Shown here in pieces: positions 5,317-13,570 of a stretch of 36,283 nt of DNA (the stretch's first letter is position 1; each line of letters opens with the position of its first letter). The notes below the pieces were generated by a model, which had not been told where the DNA came from, searched no databases, and saw nothing but the letters and a program-made list of their open reading frames with translations. This DNA is from Actinomycetes bacterium (GTDB lineage Bacteria > Actinomycetota > Coriobacteriia > Coriobacteriales > Eggerthellaceae). The DNA is taken from contig JAEWQO010000137.1 in NCBI GenBank assembly GCA_023460315.1, forward strand, positions 1-36,283, written 5' to 3'. A program made the translations under genes and the position numbers.

Positions 5317-7579
5317 AGTCTTCCACCTTACCCTTCGTCACGCTGCAAAGCAGACACTTGAACGGAGCGCCGAACCCCATCTTGCCCACATTGAAGTGGG
5401 GGACGAGCTCGTTGATGTTCGAGCGCCACACTCCGTAGAGATGGGGCTCGCTCGGTTCTTCCTCGGGAAACCACCACCCATGATCAGCCTGGACGACACC
5501 CGGCTTGACAATAGGAGACACCTTTGCACGCATCTGGCATTTGCCGAACTGGTTCTCGATCACGCACCATTCTCCGTCCACGATATCGAGGTTTTCGGCA
5601 TCGGCCGGATTGAGGTCGAAGGTGGGATCGGGATGTATCTCGCGCAGATAGGGAATCTGCCGCCCCTCTGAATGGAAGTATTCGTAATGGCGGGCTCCCG
5701 TGGTCAAGACGAAGGGATAGCGATCAAGCAGCTCAGGCGTCGACACCGGACTGTATTGGGGCTCATCGTAATAGGGCAAGGGGTCGTCACCGAACTGCTG
5801 AAACATCGTGGACCACAACTCGATGCGCCCGGTGGGCGTGTTGAAGCCAGGTTGGCCGTCACCCCGTAAAAGCCCCTTTTCGTATTTGCGGTAGGTATGT
5901 CCTCTTTGAATGCACACCTTCTCTTTGGCCTCTTCGAACGAAAGCGTGCCATGGAAGCGAAGCTCCTCGATGTAGTCGGTGAGCGTCGGCCATTTCGCCC
6001 AGAACGAAGGATTCAGCCGATTGCCCAGCTCGTAGGACAGCTCAAGGTCAGACTTGCCCTCTCCCACCTTGCATGCCCTGCTCATCGTGCCATAGGTTAT
6101 AGGCAGCGAGCTGTAATGGGTGAACACCACGCCGTCACGCTCGGCAACGGTGGCCAAAGGCAACATCAGATCGCACGTCGCCTGGGTCGAGGGGGTCATC
6201 CATACGTCCAGCCCAATGTTGAACTCAAGGCTCTTGATCATCGCATCATGCCAACGCTTCGGCTGGGCTGCGCAGGTCGCCGCCAGAAGATTGTTGCCCG
6301 CGAACATGCCCATCTTGATGGGATAGGGCTTGCCCGTCTCCAGCGCGTCAAGCATCATGTCAGCATGGGCGTTCAATATCATGCCGACATAGGCGGGATA
6401 TTCGTGCAAGCCAAGAATCTTGTCCTTCGTCTCTTCGGACAAAGTGTCAAAGCCAAAGCCAGGTTCATTGAGCGAGTCGGCAAACCCGCCGATGATATTC
6501 CCTCCCGGCACATCGACATTCCCGGTTATGGTCATCATGGCAATGATGCAGTGCGCCATCTGCTGCCCATTCGCCTTTTGATCGGTGCCAAGCCCCCAGG
6601 CGATCGCGGCGCTGTCGGCCTCGGCGTACAGGCGGGCCGCCTCGATGATGTCATCGGCGTCGATGCCGCATATCTTCGCCGCTTTCTCGGGAGTCATGGG
6701 AGACACGCGCTCCACCAGCTGATCAAAGCCATAGGCCCATTTCTCCACAAAATCATGGTCGTAGAGATCCTCTTTCACGATGACGTTGATCATGGCCATG
6801 AGCAATGCAGTGTCCGTGCCGGGCCGAAGGCGTAAATTGTATTCGGCGCGCGTCGACACCCAGTTCGCACGCGGATCGACCGTGATGAGCTTCGCCCCAC
6901 GCTTCATGAGGTCGATGATCGCATGGCCAAAGAATCCGTCCGGATTCGAGGGCAGCGGGTCTTTGCCCCACAGCACAATCACGCCCGGAACCTTATAGGC
7001 GGGGTTGTCATAGGTTCCTTCGAGTCCGCCCGCATAGTCGACCTCAGGATAAGGTGCGCCCAGCACATAGGCGGAACACGAGAGGCGGGGAATGTAACAT
7101 GCGTAGCCCGATTGCGTGTAGCAGTAGTTGGGTGTGCCGAACACGGCGGCCCCGTACGGCATCATGGTGCCGCCTTCACGGCCCGTTCCCGCCCAGATGG
7201 CTATGGACTCCGGCCCATAGGCGTCGGTGATGCGCCGCCACTCGGATTCTATGAGGTCAAACGCCTCGCCCCAGGTAATGCGCTTCCATTTGTCCGCTTT
7301 GCCGCGATCTTGGGGATCGCGCTTCATGGGATGCAAGATGCGGTCGGGATGGTTCACGTAGTCGGGAAGCGTCAGGCAACGCACGCACAAGCGCCCTTTC
7401 GTGACCGGCTGGTTTTCATCCCCCTCGACCTTCACCAGCTTTCCCTCATCATTGACGTACAGCTTGACCCCGCATCCCACGGGATGGCATCCTGGCGGTG
7501 ACCACACACACGACCGCGTGACGGTGTAGTCACCATCCTGGAATCGCCAAGGCTTTCCTCGATCATCCCTGAACTCCAT
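5309..7579 (-). CDS. Molybdopterin-dependent oxidoreductase, catalytic subunit
   Basis: A 756-residue bis-MGD enzyme of the DMSO-reductase superfamily. The N-terminal cysteines are 24, 31, 36, 65 and 68 (SCVWSPPGCHPVGCG, then GRLCVRC), enough for one [4Fe-4S] cluster plus a spare. The blocks KWKRITWGEAFDLIESEW, MINVIVKEDLYDHDFVEKW and TPTGRIELWSTMFQ resemble, from memory, acetylene hydratase, pyrogallol transhydroxylase and the gut catechol dehydroxylases. After GTPN (148-151) comes Cys161, which lines up with the Mo/W cysteine ligand of acetylene hydratase (inference). No twin-arginine signal is present with the ATG at 7579 (GGAGG upstream), so the enzyme should be cytoplasmic. An upstream ATG at 7684 would add 35 Arg-rich residues and is rejected. 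The substrate is unknown; a hydroxyl-removing or rearranging reaction on an aromatic compound is a guess from the clade. Confidence 0.93.
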   Translation of the reverse strand: MEFRDDRGKPWRFQDGDYTVTRSCVWSPPGCHPVGCGVKLYVNDEGKLVKVEGDENQPVTKGRLCVRCLTLPDYVNHPDRILHPMKRDPQDRGKADKWKRITWGEAFDLIESEWRRITDAYGPESIAIWAGTGREGGTMMPYGAAVFGTPNYCYTQSGYACYIPRLSCSAYVLGAPYPEVDYAGGLEGTYDNPAYKVPGVIVLWGKDPLPSNPDGFFGHAIIDLMKRGAKLITVDPRANWVSTRAEYNLRLRPGTDTALLMAMINVIVKEDLYDHDFVEKWAYGFDQLVERVSPMTPEKAAKICGIDADDIIEAARLYAEADSAAIAWGLGTDQKANGQQMAHCIIAMMTITGNVDVPGGNIIGGFADSLNEPGFGFDTLSEETKDKILGLHEYPAYVGMILNAHADMMLDALETGKPYPIKMGMFAGNNLLAATCAAQPKRWHDAMIKSLEFNIGLDVWMTPSTQATCDLMLPLATVAERDGVVFTHYSSLPITYGTMSRACKVGEGKSDLELSYELGNRLNPSFWAKWPTLTDYIEELRFHGTLSFEEAKEKVCIQRGHTYRKYEKGLLRGDGQPGFNTPTGRIELWSTMFQQFGDDPLPYYDEPQYSPVSTPELLDRYPFVLTTGARHYEYFHSEGRQIPYLREIHPDPTFDLNPADAENLDIVDGEWCVIENQFGKCQMRAKVSPIVKPGVVQADHGWWFPEEEPSEPHLYGVWRSNINELVPHFNVGKMGFGAPFKCLLCSVTKGKVEDYA

Positions 7580-7963
7580 GCTTTCCTCCACTCTCGTCTT
7601 CTTGCGTCGACGTCGCTCTCCACAAGCGATGGCTTCGGGTACCCACTTCGCATGATACGATCTTGGCCCCATCGAGAGAATCAACGAAAAAGATGCAGCG
7701 GTGTTTCCCGGAGAGAAACGCCCGCCTCACAAGGAGATGCGTGCAAAAGGGAGCGCGCAAAAGAGAAATGCAGGGGGTTTGGATCGAAAATTCGCCCGAT
7801 GCCCCCAGAGCCATGCGTTTCAAGGACCGAAAGGGTGACAAGCCCATCGGAAAACAGCATGCGCAGGGCGTTGACGCGAGCACGCCCGACGCCGTGCGCA
7901 TGCCTGCGCCAACCCGGCCCATGGCCAGCGGAAAACACCACGGGGATAGGACGCGCCCGGTCT
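7580..7963. other. Upstream region of molybdoenzyme operon
   Basis: This holds the control region of the molybdoenzyme operon and the 3' side of the PASTA-like gene. On the minus strand a TATCAT hexamer (7657-7652) lies about 75 bases before the ATG, but the nearest -35-like TTGATT is 21 bases upstream of it, so the promoter is uncertain and may need an activator. No gene, RNA or terminator stands out. The minus-strand frame 7563-8060 looks like chance. Confidence 0.4.
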
Positions 7964-9055
7964 CTAGGCGTTGATGTAGACGTAGACCATGCGGACGGTG
8001 TCGGCAAGGTTGCCGGACATGTTCGCGGTCGTGTAATCGTACACCAGCACGGCTGACCACTCGTGTTGAGTGCCGTTCAGATCGACGGTTCCGGAAAACG
8101 GGCAGTTCTCCTTCACGAGCGTCGTGCCATCTGAGGCATAGGTCGAGTAGGCTGTTTTATCGTCAGGCAAAACTGCTGCCCCCTCAGCAACGGGAATGCC
8201 TGCCTCCTGTAGCGTCTTCTCCACGATATGCTCATTGCGGACGGCATCGATGAAGCTGAGCGAGCCATAGCCCAAAACGGCTGTGGGAGCGGAATATCCC
8301 GCCTGAACGACCGTGCCCGCCTCATTGAGGCCAAGATAGACCGTTGGCGTGCCTGAACGGGTGTCAGCCGGCTCGTCTGTGAGGACGACCGTGACACTCT
8401 TCTTGACGGAGCTGCCCTCTTCGTTCACGTCCCGCGCCACGGTGACCGTCGCCCCGTGCTGCAGGGCAGCGACCGCCGCATCCTGCGTCATGCCAAGCAC
8501 CGACACGAGATTGGGAACTTCCGTTTTCTTCGTAGTCGAAGTCGTGGCATCCTTCGTCTCCTCGCCCTGGGCAGTCGTGGCATCCTGAGCGCTCTGCTGC
8601 TCCTGGGCCTGCTGCGTCGCAAGCGTCTGGCTCTCGGCGACGAGAACGAATGTGAAATACCCCAGAGCCGCGATCAACGCAATGAGCAGGACGACAATGG
8701 CGATAAGCACCCGCCTCATGCGGCGTGACTTGCGATGGCGCGAGGGAATTGGAGGCTTTTCGCCCCTGCCATGTCGACCTTTCGGCCCTTTGTCCTCCAC
8801 CGGCACGGCGTCATCTCCAAAGAGCAAAGGCGGAGAATCCTTCGGCTCGAGACTCTCGAACGCGTCGGGATACTCCCCCTCCTTGTCTCCCTGGTATGCA
8901 AAACCGCCCACATGGGCGCCCCCCTCCGAGTCGACGGGAGCGAACGCTTCAGTCAGGCCGATGGGAGTGTCGCGCTCCTCTCCGGCGGGATCGTCCGTCT
9001 TGTCAGCCGAATTGACGGCGACACTCTCGGGTACTTTTGCAGCATGTTTCGGCAT
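7964..9055 (-). CDS. Single-pass membrane protein with PASTA-like domain
   Basis: A 363-residue protein with three parts. Residues 1-110 are an acidic, probably disordered cytoplasmic region ending in a basic patch (RHRKSRRMRR). One transmembrane helix spans about 116-138 (VLIAIVVLLIALIAALGYF). The extracytoplasmic part has a Gln/Thr-rich linker and then a PASTA-like segment (VPNLVSVLGMTQDAAVAALQ, about 180-240), followed by a domain of about 120 residues that I do not recognise. PASTA domains bind cell-wall precursors in Ser/Thr kinases and PBPs; no kinase domain is present here. The ATG at 9055 follows GGAAGGGTGG. It lies 34 bases after the tail-anchored protein gene on the same strand and probably shares its promoter. 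Confidence 0.8.
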   Translation of the reverse strand: MPKHAAKVPESVAVNSADKTDDPAGEERDTPIGLTEAFAPVDSEGGAHVGGFAYQGDKEGEYPDAFESLEPKDSPPLLFGDDAVPVEDKGPKGRHGRGEKPPIPSRHRKSRRMRRVLIAIVVLLIALIAALGYFTFVLVAESQTLATQQAQEQQSAQDATTAQGEETKDATTSTTKKTEVPNLVSVLGMTQDAAVAALQHGATVTVARDVNEEGSSVKKSVTVVLTDEPADTRSGTPTVYLGLNEAGTVVQAGYSAPTAVLGYGSLSFIDAVRNEHIVEKTLQEAGIPVAEGAAVLPDDKTAYSTYASDGTTLVKENCPFSGTVDLNGTQHEWSAVLVYDYTTANMSGNLADTVRMVYVYINA

Positions 9056-9089
9056 CGTCCACCCTTCCGCTCAATGCAGCGCCGATGCG

Positions 9090-9458
9090 CTAACGCAAGA
9101 AGCTGTAATATATGGCAAATCCGACGATGGCGAGCAACGCCACGGCAATGATAGCCTTCTGCATCGTCGACATGGATGTCTGGTCAAGGTCTTCTTCGGT
9201 CGTCTCCCGATACGAATCGGCAGGATGCGACTCGCGAGCAGCCGACACTTCCTCTCCAGCCGCATTCTCGCCAGAAGTGGAACGTTCCGTAGCACCCTCG
9301 GAATCGGGGATGAGGCCATCGCCGTCAACCTGTTCCTCGCCCGGTCGGGAACCGGCGACAGGCTTGTCGTCCCCACGAATTCCCGCATGGATGACAACCT
9401 CGTCTTCATCATCGGACGAAACGGAGATATGGGAATATTTGGCATCTTCGGAAACCAC
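9090..9458 (-). CDS. Acidic protein with C-terminal membrane anchor
   Basis: About 122 residues with the GTG start at 9458, or 127 with the ATG at 9473. The first hundred residues are rich in Asp, Glu, Ser and Gly and probably disordered. The last 22 form a hydrophobic helix (AIIAVALLAIVGFAIYYSFLR) that ends the protein, so it is tail-anchored. No family is recognised. The GTG has AAAGGA six bases upstream. The ATG at 9473 has no Shine-Dalgarno and lies nine bases after a perfect TATAAT, so using it would require near-leaderless initiation. The gene pairs with the PASTA-like gene downstream, so a cell-envelope role is plausible but unproven. Confidence 0.72.
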   Translation of the reverse strand: MVSEDAKYSHISVSSDDEDEVVIHAGIRGDDKPVAGSRPGEEQVDGDGLIPDSEGATERSTSGENAAGEEVSAARESHPADSYRETTEEDLDQTSMSTMQKAIIAVALLAIVGFAIYYSFLR

Positions 9459-9482
9459 AGTCGATCCTTTCATGTCGGAAAG

Positions 9483-9511
9483 ATTATAGAGGATTATGAA
9501 CGGCCCTGTCT
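9483..9511 (-). promoter_or_regulatory. Promoter of the 9.1-9.5 kb membrane-protein pair
   Basis: A perfect TATAAT (9488-9483) on the minus strand, with a GACA-containing -35-like GAGACA about 18 bases upstream. The predicted start is close to 9476, only a few bases before the first ATG. Confidence 0.6.
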
Positions 9512-9658
9512 CGGTCTACATAATATTCGCTGGTAGAAGAAGGAGAGGCTCAACAATCCCGCTCCCCCTCGCCTCCGGCGCCGCAACAGGCCCGCACACA
9601 GACAAAAAACGGTTTCCAGTCCATTTGTCATGCGAAGAGGAACTCCGTTGTACTAAAG

Positions 9659-9664
9659 TATACT
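9659..9664 (+). promoter_or_regulatory. Possible -10 box for the binding-protein gene
   Basis: TATACT lies about 100 bases before the binding-protein gene. No good -35 was found at 16-18 bases. Between it and the gene are two small hairpins: CTTGCA/TGCAAG around 9701-9716, and CCCCG/CGGGG followed by TTT around 9728-9748. The leader may therefore be structured. Confidence 0.35.
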
Positions 9665-9767
9665 GACGCGTATTGACGGGTTTGTTCGCCTGTCGACGCG
9701 CTTGCACTATGCAAGCCCGAAGGAGGGCCCCGCCAATGAACGGGGTTTGAGGGAAGGAGACCGTTTT

Positions 9768-11396
9768 ATGGAAGCTAACAGATTCACCGTGAACAGGCGC
9801 CAGTTCGTCGAGATGCTCGGCGTGGCGACCGCAGGCTTCGGCCTGGCAAGTCTCGCAGGATGCAGCAGCGCGGAAAACAGCGGCGGGGAGAGCAGCTCCT
9901 CAGGCAGCGCGATGGCAGACACCATCACCTATAGCCTGACCGCCGATCCCCGCGCACTCGACCCGGCGTACTTTGACGATGGCGAGTCGGCCGTTGTGTG
10001 CTGCAACATCTATGAGGGGCTCTATCGCTATGGCGACAAGGACGCGACCGTGAACCCGTGCCTGGCCACCGAGCTGCCCGACATCTCGGAAGATGGCCTG
10101 GTCTACACGATTCCCCTCCGCGAGGGCGTGAAATTCCACGACGGCACCGAATTCAATGCCGACGCTGTCGTGACGTCCATCGAACGCCAGCTGGAGCCCA
10201 ATCGCAACTCGGACATGCCCTATGCTTCCTTCGTGTTTGGGGAAGAGGAGACAGGCACTGGCGTCAAGACCGTCGAAGCAGTTGACGAGCGTACCGTGAA
10301 GATCACGCTGCGATCGGCATCGACGCCGTTCCTCAAGAACCTTGCCATGGCGATGGCTGCCCCCATCCCTTCGCCGACCGCCCTTGAGAAGAGCGGCGGG
10401 AACCTCTCCGACGAACCGGTCGGCACCGGCCCGTTCAAGTTCGAGAGCTGGACGAAGTCAAGTTCGGTCAACCTGTCGGCCAACGAAGAGTATTGGGACA
10501 CCGCCAACGCCCCCAAACTGAAGAACCTCATCTTCAAGGTCATCACCGAAGGCAACACCCGCATCACGGCGCTGCTCAACAACGAGTGCGACGTCGTCTC
10601 GAGCGTCGATCCCTCCTCGGTCAGCCAGATCACCGACGGAGGCTACGAGCTGTTCTCCGAAGACGGCATGACCATTAACTACATGGCGTTCAACACCGAG
10701 ACCGGCACCTGCACCGACCAGGAAGTCCGCAAGGCCATCGCTCAGGCGGTCAACGTCGAAGAACTCGTGGAAACCATCTATGGCGAATACGCCACCGTCG
10801 CAAATTCGGTCATGCCCACCTGGATGGCCTCCTACGACAAGGACGTCGAACAGACCTCCTACGATCCCGATGCCGCCAAGGCCACGCTTGCCGACAAGGG
10901 CGTCACTTCGATCAAGTGCATCACCTACACCACCGCCCGCCCCTACAACCAGAAAGGTGGAAGCGAGCTCGCCCGCTTGATCCAGGGCTATCTGTCCGAG
11001 GTCGGCGTGACCGTGGACATCACCGAGTACGACTGGACCACCTACAAGACCAAGGTGCAGACCGATCCTTACGACATCTGCTTCTATGGCTGGACCGGCG
11101 ACAACGGCGATCCTGACAACTTCATGAATCTCCTCGCCGACACCAATTGGTCCATGAACGTCGCGCACTGGCAGGATGACGAGTACAAGGCACTCATCGC
11201 CGAGGGACAGACCACTCCGGATGGCGACGAGCGTGACGCCATCTATCTCAAATGTGAGGAGATGGTCGCCGACAAGCAGCCATGGCTGCTCATCTCTCAC
11301 TCCAAGAACCTGCTCGGGGTCAATCCGAAGGTCAAGGACTTCTATTATCATCCGACCGGAGTAGCGTTCTTCAAGGGCGTTTCCAAAGAAGCATAA
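9768..11396 (+). CDS. Peptide/nickel-type ABC transporter binding lipoprotein
   Basis: A 542-residue SBP_bac_5 (family 5) extracytoplasmic binding protein. The N-terminus has a twin-arginine motif (NRRQFVEMLG) followed by a hydrophobic stretch and a lipobox (LAGC), so it is probably a Tat-exported lipoprotein. The mature part starts with a Ser/Gly-rich linker, then TITYSLTADPRALDPAYF and VYTIPLREGVKFHDGTEFNA, the family's signature region. The ATG at 9768 has AAGGAG eight bases upstream. It heads the dpp-like cluster and is separated from the permeases by a strong terminator, which would yield more binding protein than transporter. The ligand (di/oligopeptide, nickel-chelate or other) cannot be told from sequence. 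Confidence 0.95.
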   Translation: MEANRFTVNRRQFVEMLGVATAGFGLASLAGCSSAENSGGESSSSGSAMADTITYSLTADPRALDPAYFDDGESAVVCCNIYEGLYRYGDKDATVNPCLATELPDISEDGLVYTIPLREGVKFHDGTEFNADAVVTSIERQLEPNRNSDMPYASFVFGEEETGTGVKTVEAVDERTVKITLRSASTPFLKNLAMAMAAPIPSPTALEKSGGNLSDEPVGTGPFKFESWTKSSSVNLSANEEYWDTANAPKLKNLIFKVITEGNTRITALLNNECDVVSSVDPSSVSQITDGGYELFSEDGMTINYMAFNTETGTCTDQEVRKAIAQAVNVEELVETIYGEYATVANSVMPTWMASYDKDVEQTSYDPDAAKATLADKGVTSIKCITYTTARPYNQKGGSELARLIQGYLSEVGVTVDITEYDWTTYKTKVQTDPYDICFYGWTGDNGDPDNFMNLLADTNWSMNVAHWQDDEYKALIAEGQTTPDGDERDAIYLKCEEMVADKQPWLLISHSKNLLGVNPKVKDFYYHPTGVAFFKGVSKEA

Positions 11397-11403
11397 GACG
11401 TGC

Positions 11404-11432
11404 CTGGCGCTCCGATGGAGCGCCAGTTTTCT
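11404..11432 (+). terminator. Intrinsic terminator after binding-protein gene
   Basis: A perfect 10-bp stem (11404-11413 with 11417-11426, arms CTGGCGCTCC and GGAGCGCCAG) with a three-base loop, followed by TTTTCT. It lies eight bases past the stop codon and should end most transcripts from the binding-protein promoter. Confidence 0.9.
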
Positions 11433-11489
11433 CAAAGTGCCCCGTGAACCATATTCTCGCAACGCATGGGTCACACTTACGTTACACTG

Positions 11490-11515
11490 TCGTCTGGTCT
11501 TAATCGACTAGACGA
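11490..11515 (+). repeat. Inverted repeat upstream of permease genes
   Basis: Ten-base arms 11490-11499 (TCGTCTGGTC) and 11506-11515 (GACTAGACGA) around TTAATC pair fully in RNA if one G-U wobble is allowed. As DNA it is a near-perfect dyad of operator size. It lies about 100 bases before the dppB start, between the first terminator and two more hairpins. Confidence 0.6.
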
Positions 11516-11519
11516 GATT

Positions 11520-11576
11520 GCGCATCGGAACGACCGATGCGCCCGAAGCCGGGGATCATGGGTCTCCGGCTTTATT
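11520..11576 (+). promoter_or_regulatory. Tandem hairpins in the dppB leader, second terminator-like
   Basis: Hairpin one: perfect 9-bp arms GCGCATCGG (11520-11528) and CCGATGCGC (11534-11542). Hairpin two: arms AAGCCGG (11546-11552) and CCGGCTT (11566-11572), followed by TATT. The second resembles a weak intrinsic terminator just before the dppB start, so expression of the permeases may be further attenuated. Confidence 0.5.
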
Positions 11577-11611
11577 CCTGTTTCAACAGGAGAGGCAAGA
11601 AAGGAGCAACG

Positions 11612-12631
11612 TTGCTCAAATACATCCTCAAACGAATCCTCTTGGTGATTCCTGTCTTGCTGGGTGTGACCGTCATCATCTTTCTGATCACCCGCGTGCT
11701 CGCCCCGGACCCCGCTCCGGTGGTTCTGGGCGAGCACGCAACTCAGGAAGCGATGGCAACCTGGCGAGCGGACAATGGGCTCGACGATCCCATATGGCTT
11801 CAGTACGTCAATTTTGTCGTGGGAGCCGTGCAGGGAAATCTTGGCACCTCGTACTACACTCATCAACCGGTGATGGACGAGATACTGTCACGCTTCCCAG
11901 CAACTGCCGAGCTGGCCATCTGCGCCATCATCGTGGCATCAGTCATCGGCGTGGCCTTAGGCGTGCTTGCGGCGGTGAAGAAGAACAAGCTTGCGGATAA
12001 CGTGAGCATGCTGATCGCCCTCATAGGCGTGTCAATGCCTATCTTTTGGTCGGGCATCCTGCTCATTTTGCTGTTTGCCGGAACCTTGCACGTGCTGCCC
12101 TCGAGCGGCCGGGTGACACCGCTCCTCCAACCATCCGGCGGAACTGGGTTTTTCATCATTGACACCATTATGCAAGGAGATTGGACAGCCCTCGGCGATG
12201 TGCTGCTCCATCTGATCCTTCCCACGCTGGCCCTGTCGCTCTATTCCATGGCCATCATCACCCGCATGACACGTTCCAGCATGCTGGAGACGCTGAGCGA
12301 GGACTACGTCCGCACGGCCCGTGCCAAGGGCCTTTCCCGACACGCAGTCAACATCAAGCATGCGCTGCGCAACGCCATGCTGCCGGTCTCGACAGTCATC
12401 GGCCTGCAGTTTGGCAGTCTGCTCGGCGGCGCGCTGCTGACCGAAACCGTGTTCGCCTGGCCGGGCATCGGTAAATTCGCCGTCGACTGCGTGCTCAAAA
12501 GCGACTTCCCCGTCGTTCAGGGCATCGTGCTTTTGGTGGCAGTCATCTTTGTCATCATGAATCTGATCGTTGACATCGTGTATGCCTACCTTGATCCCCG
12601 CATCAAGTATGGCGCTAAGGAAGAGGGGTGA
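11612..12631 (+). CDS. dppB: ABC transporter permease, DppB type
   Basis: A 339-residue integral membrane permease. It opens LLKYILKRILLVIPVLLGVT, the conserved start of DppB/OppB proteins, and ends with the EAA-loop region (TARAKGLSRHAVNIKHALRN) and AYLDPRIKYG. About six membrane helices are visible. The start is taken as TTG at 11612 because AAAGGAG precedes it by five bases and it begins where the family does; an upstream ATG at 11537 lies inside the leader hairpins. Its stop codon overlaps the next gene by one base. It forms the channel with DppC. Confidence 0.94.
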   Translation: MLKYILKRILLVIPVLLGVTVIIFLITRVLAPDPAPVVLGEHATQEAMATWRADNGLDDPIWLQYVNFVVGAVQGNLGTSYYTHQPVMDEILSRFPATAELAICAIIVASVIGVALGVLAAVKKNKLADNVSMLIALIGVSMPIFWSGILLILLFAGTLHVLPSSGRVTPLLQPSGGTGFFIIDTIMQGDWTALGDVLLHLILPTLALSLYSMAIITRMTRSSMLETLSEDYVRTARAKGLSRHAVNIKHALRNAMLPVSTVIGLQFGSLLGGALLTETVFAWPGIGKFAVDCVLKSDFPVVQGIVLLVAVIFVIMNLIVDIVYAYLDPRIKYGAKEEG

Positions 12632-13566
12632 TGGCAATGGGCAAAAGCAAGCAGCTTGCGACCGAGCCTTCCAGCGAGACACCGCTCGCCACGCTTCCGC
12701 CGAAAGAAAAGCGTGAAAGCATTTGGAAAGACGTGCTCGCGGGCATCGTCTCGAACAAAGCTTCCCTTATCAGCGGCATCTTTATCCTGATCCTCGTGAT
12801 CATCGCCGTGGTGACGAAGCTGGCTCCAGGCGTTCTGCCCTACGACCCTTATGCGCAGAACCTGAGCGAATCCGTTCAGGGGCCTTCCGCGGCCCACTGG
12901 TTTGGAACCGACGTCCAGGGACGGGACATCTTTTGCCGCGTGCTCGTGGGCACGCAGATCACGCTTTCCGTCGGCTTGGCGGCCGTGGTCATATCGCTGA
13001 CCATAGGAGTGATTCTCGGATCCATCGCCGGCTATAAGGGAGGCAAATGGGACACGGTCATCATGCGCGTCATGGACATGATGCTCGCCATCCCCTCCAT
13101 CCTGCTGGCCATCGCCATCATGGCAGCCCTTGGTCCCGGCATCGAGAAGGCAGTGGTCGCCATCGGCCTTGTCTCCATCCCGGAGTATGCACGGATCGTG
13201 CGCTCGGAAATACTTTCCATCAAGGAGAATAACTACGTGGCGGCCGCACGCGTCATCGGCAACTCGAACTTCGCCATCGTGTTCCGGCATGTGCTGCCCA
13301 ACGTCTTGCCGTCCATCATCGTGCGCGCGACGCTTGGCATCTCAACCGCCATCCTCGATGCGGCGGCCCTCGGCTTCCTCGGCCTTGGCGTGCAGCCGCC
13401 CGACGCCGAATGGGGCGACATGCTCGGCCGAGGTCGCAACGAGCTGTTCCGCGCTCCCTGGCTCATGATATTCCCCGGCTTGGCCATCACGCTGACCGTG
13501 CTCGCGTTCAATCTGCTGGGCGACGGGGTTCGCGACGGACTTGACCCCAAAGCAAGGAAGAGGTGA
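12631..13566 (+). CDS. dppC: ABC transporter permease, DppC type
   Basis: A 311-residue permease. After a hydrophilic N-terminus comes the first membrane helix (SLISGIFILILVIIAVV), then the DppC/OppC motif HWFGTDVQGRDIFCRVLVGT, the EAA loop (AARVIGNSNFAIVFRHVLPN) and the ending GDGVRDGLDPKARKR. It pairs with DppB in the membrane. The ATG at 12631 overlaps the dppB stop (TGATG); a second ATG two codons on is equally plausible. It is followed directly by dppD. Confidence 0.95.
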   Translation: MAMGKSKQLATEPSSETPLATLPPKEKRESIWKDVLAGIVSNKASLISGIFILILVIIAVVTKLAPGVLPYDPYAQNLSESVQGPSAAHWFGTDVQGRDIFCRVLVGTQITLSVGLAAVVISLTIGVILGSIAGYKGGKWDTVIMRVMDMMLAIPSILLAIAIMAALGPGIEKAVVAIGLVSIPEYARIVRSEILSIKENNYVAAARVIGNSNFAIVFRHVLPNVLPSIIVRATLGISTAILDAAALGFLGLGVQPPDAEWGDMLGRGRNELFRAPWLMIFPGLAITLTVLAFNLLGDGVRDGLDPKARKR

Positions 13567-13570
13567 TCGC

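Noticed and set aside
5897..6835. Plus-strand frame of 312 codons
   Set aside because: Antisense to the molybdoenzyme catalytic gene; composition is that of a shadow frame.
9736..9750. Tiny four-codon frame after AGGAGG in the binding-protein leader
   Set aside because: The spacing is long and the peptide trivial; it overlaps a small hairpin and is best seen as leader sequence.
10458..11474. Minus-strand frame of 338 codons
   Set aside because: Antisense to the binding-protein gene; Gly/Val/Asp/His-rich shadow typical of GC-rich coding DNA.
12586..13290. Minus-strand frame of 234 codons rich in His and Asp
   Set aside because: Antisense to dppC; composition mirrors the codon use of the real gene.
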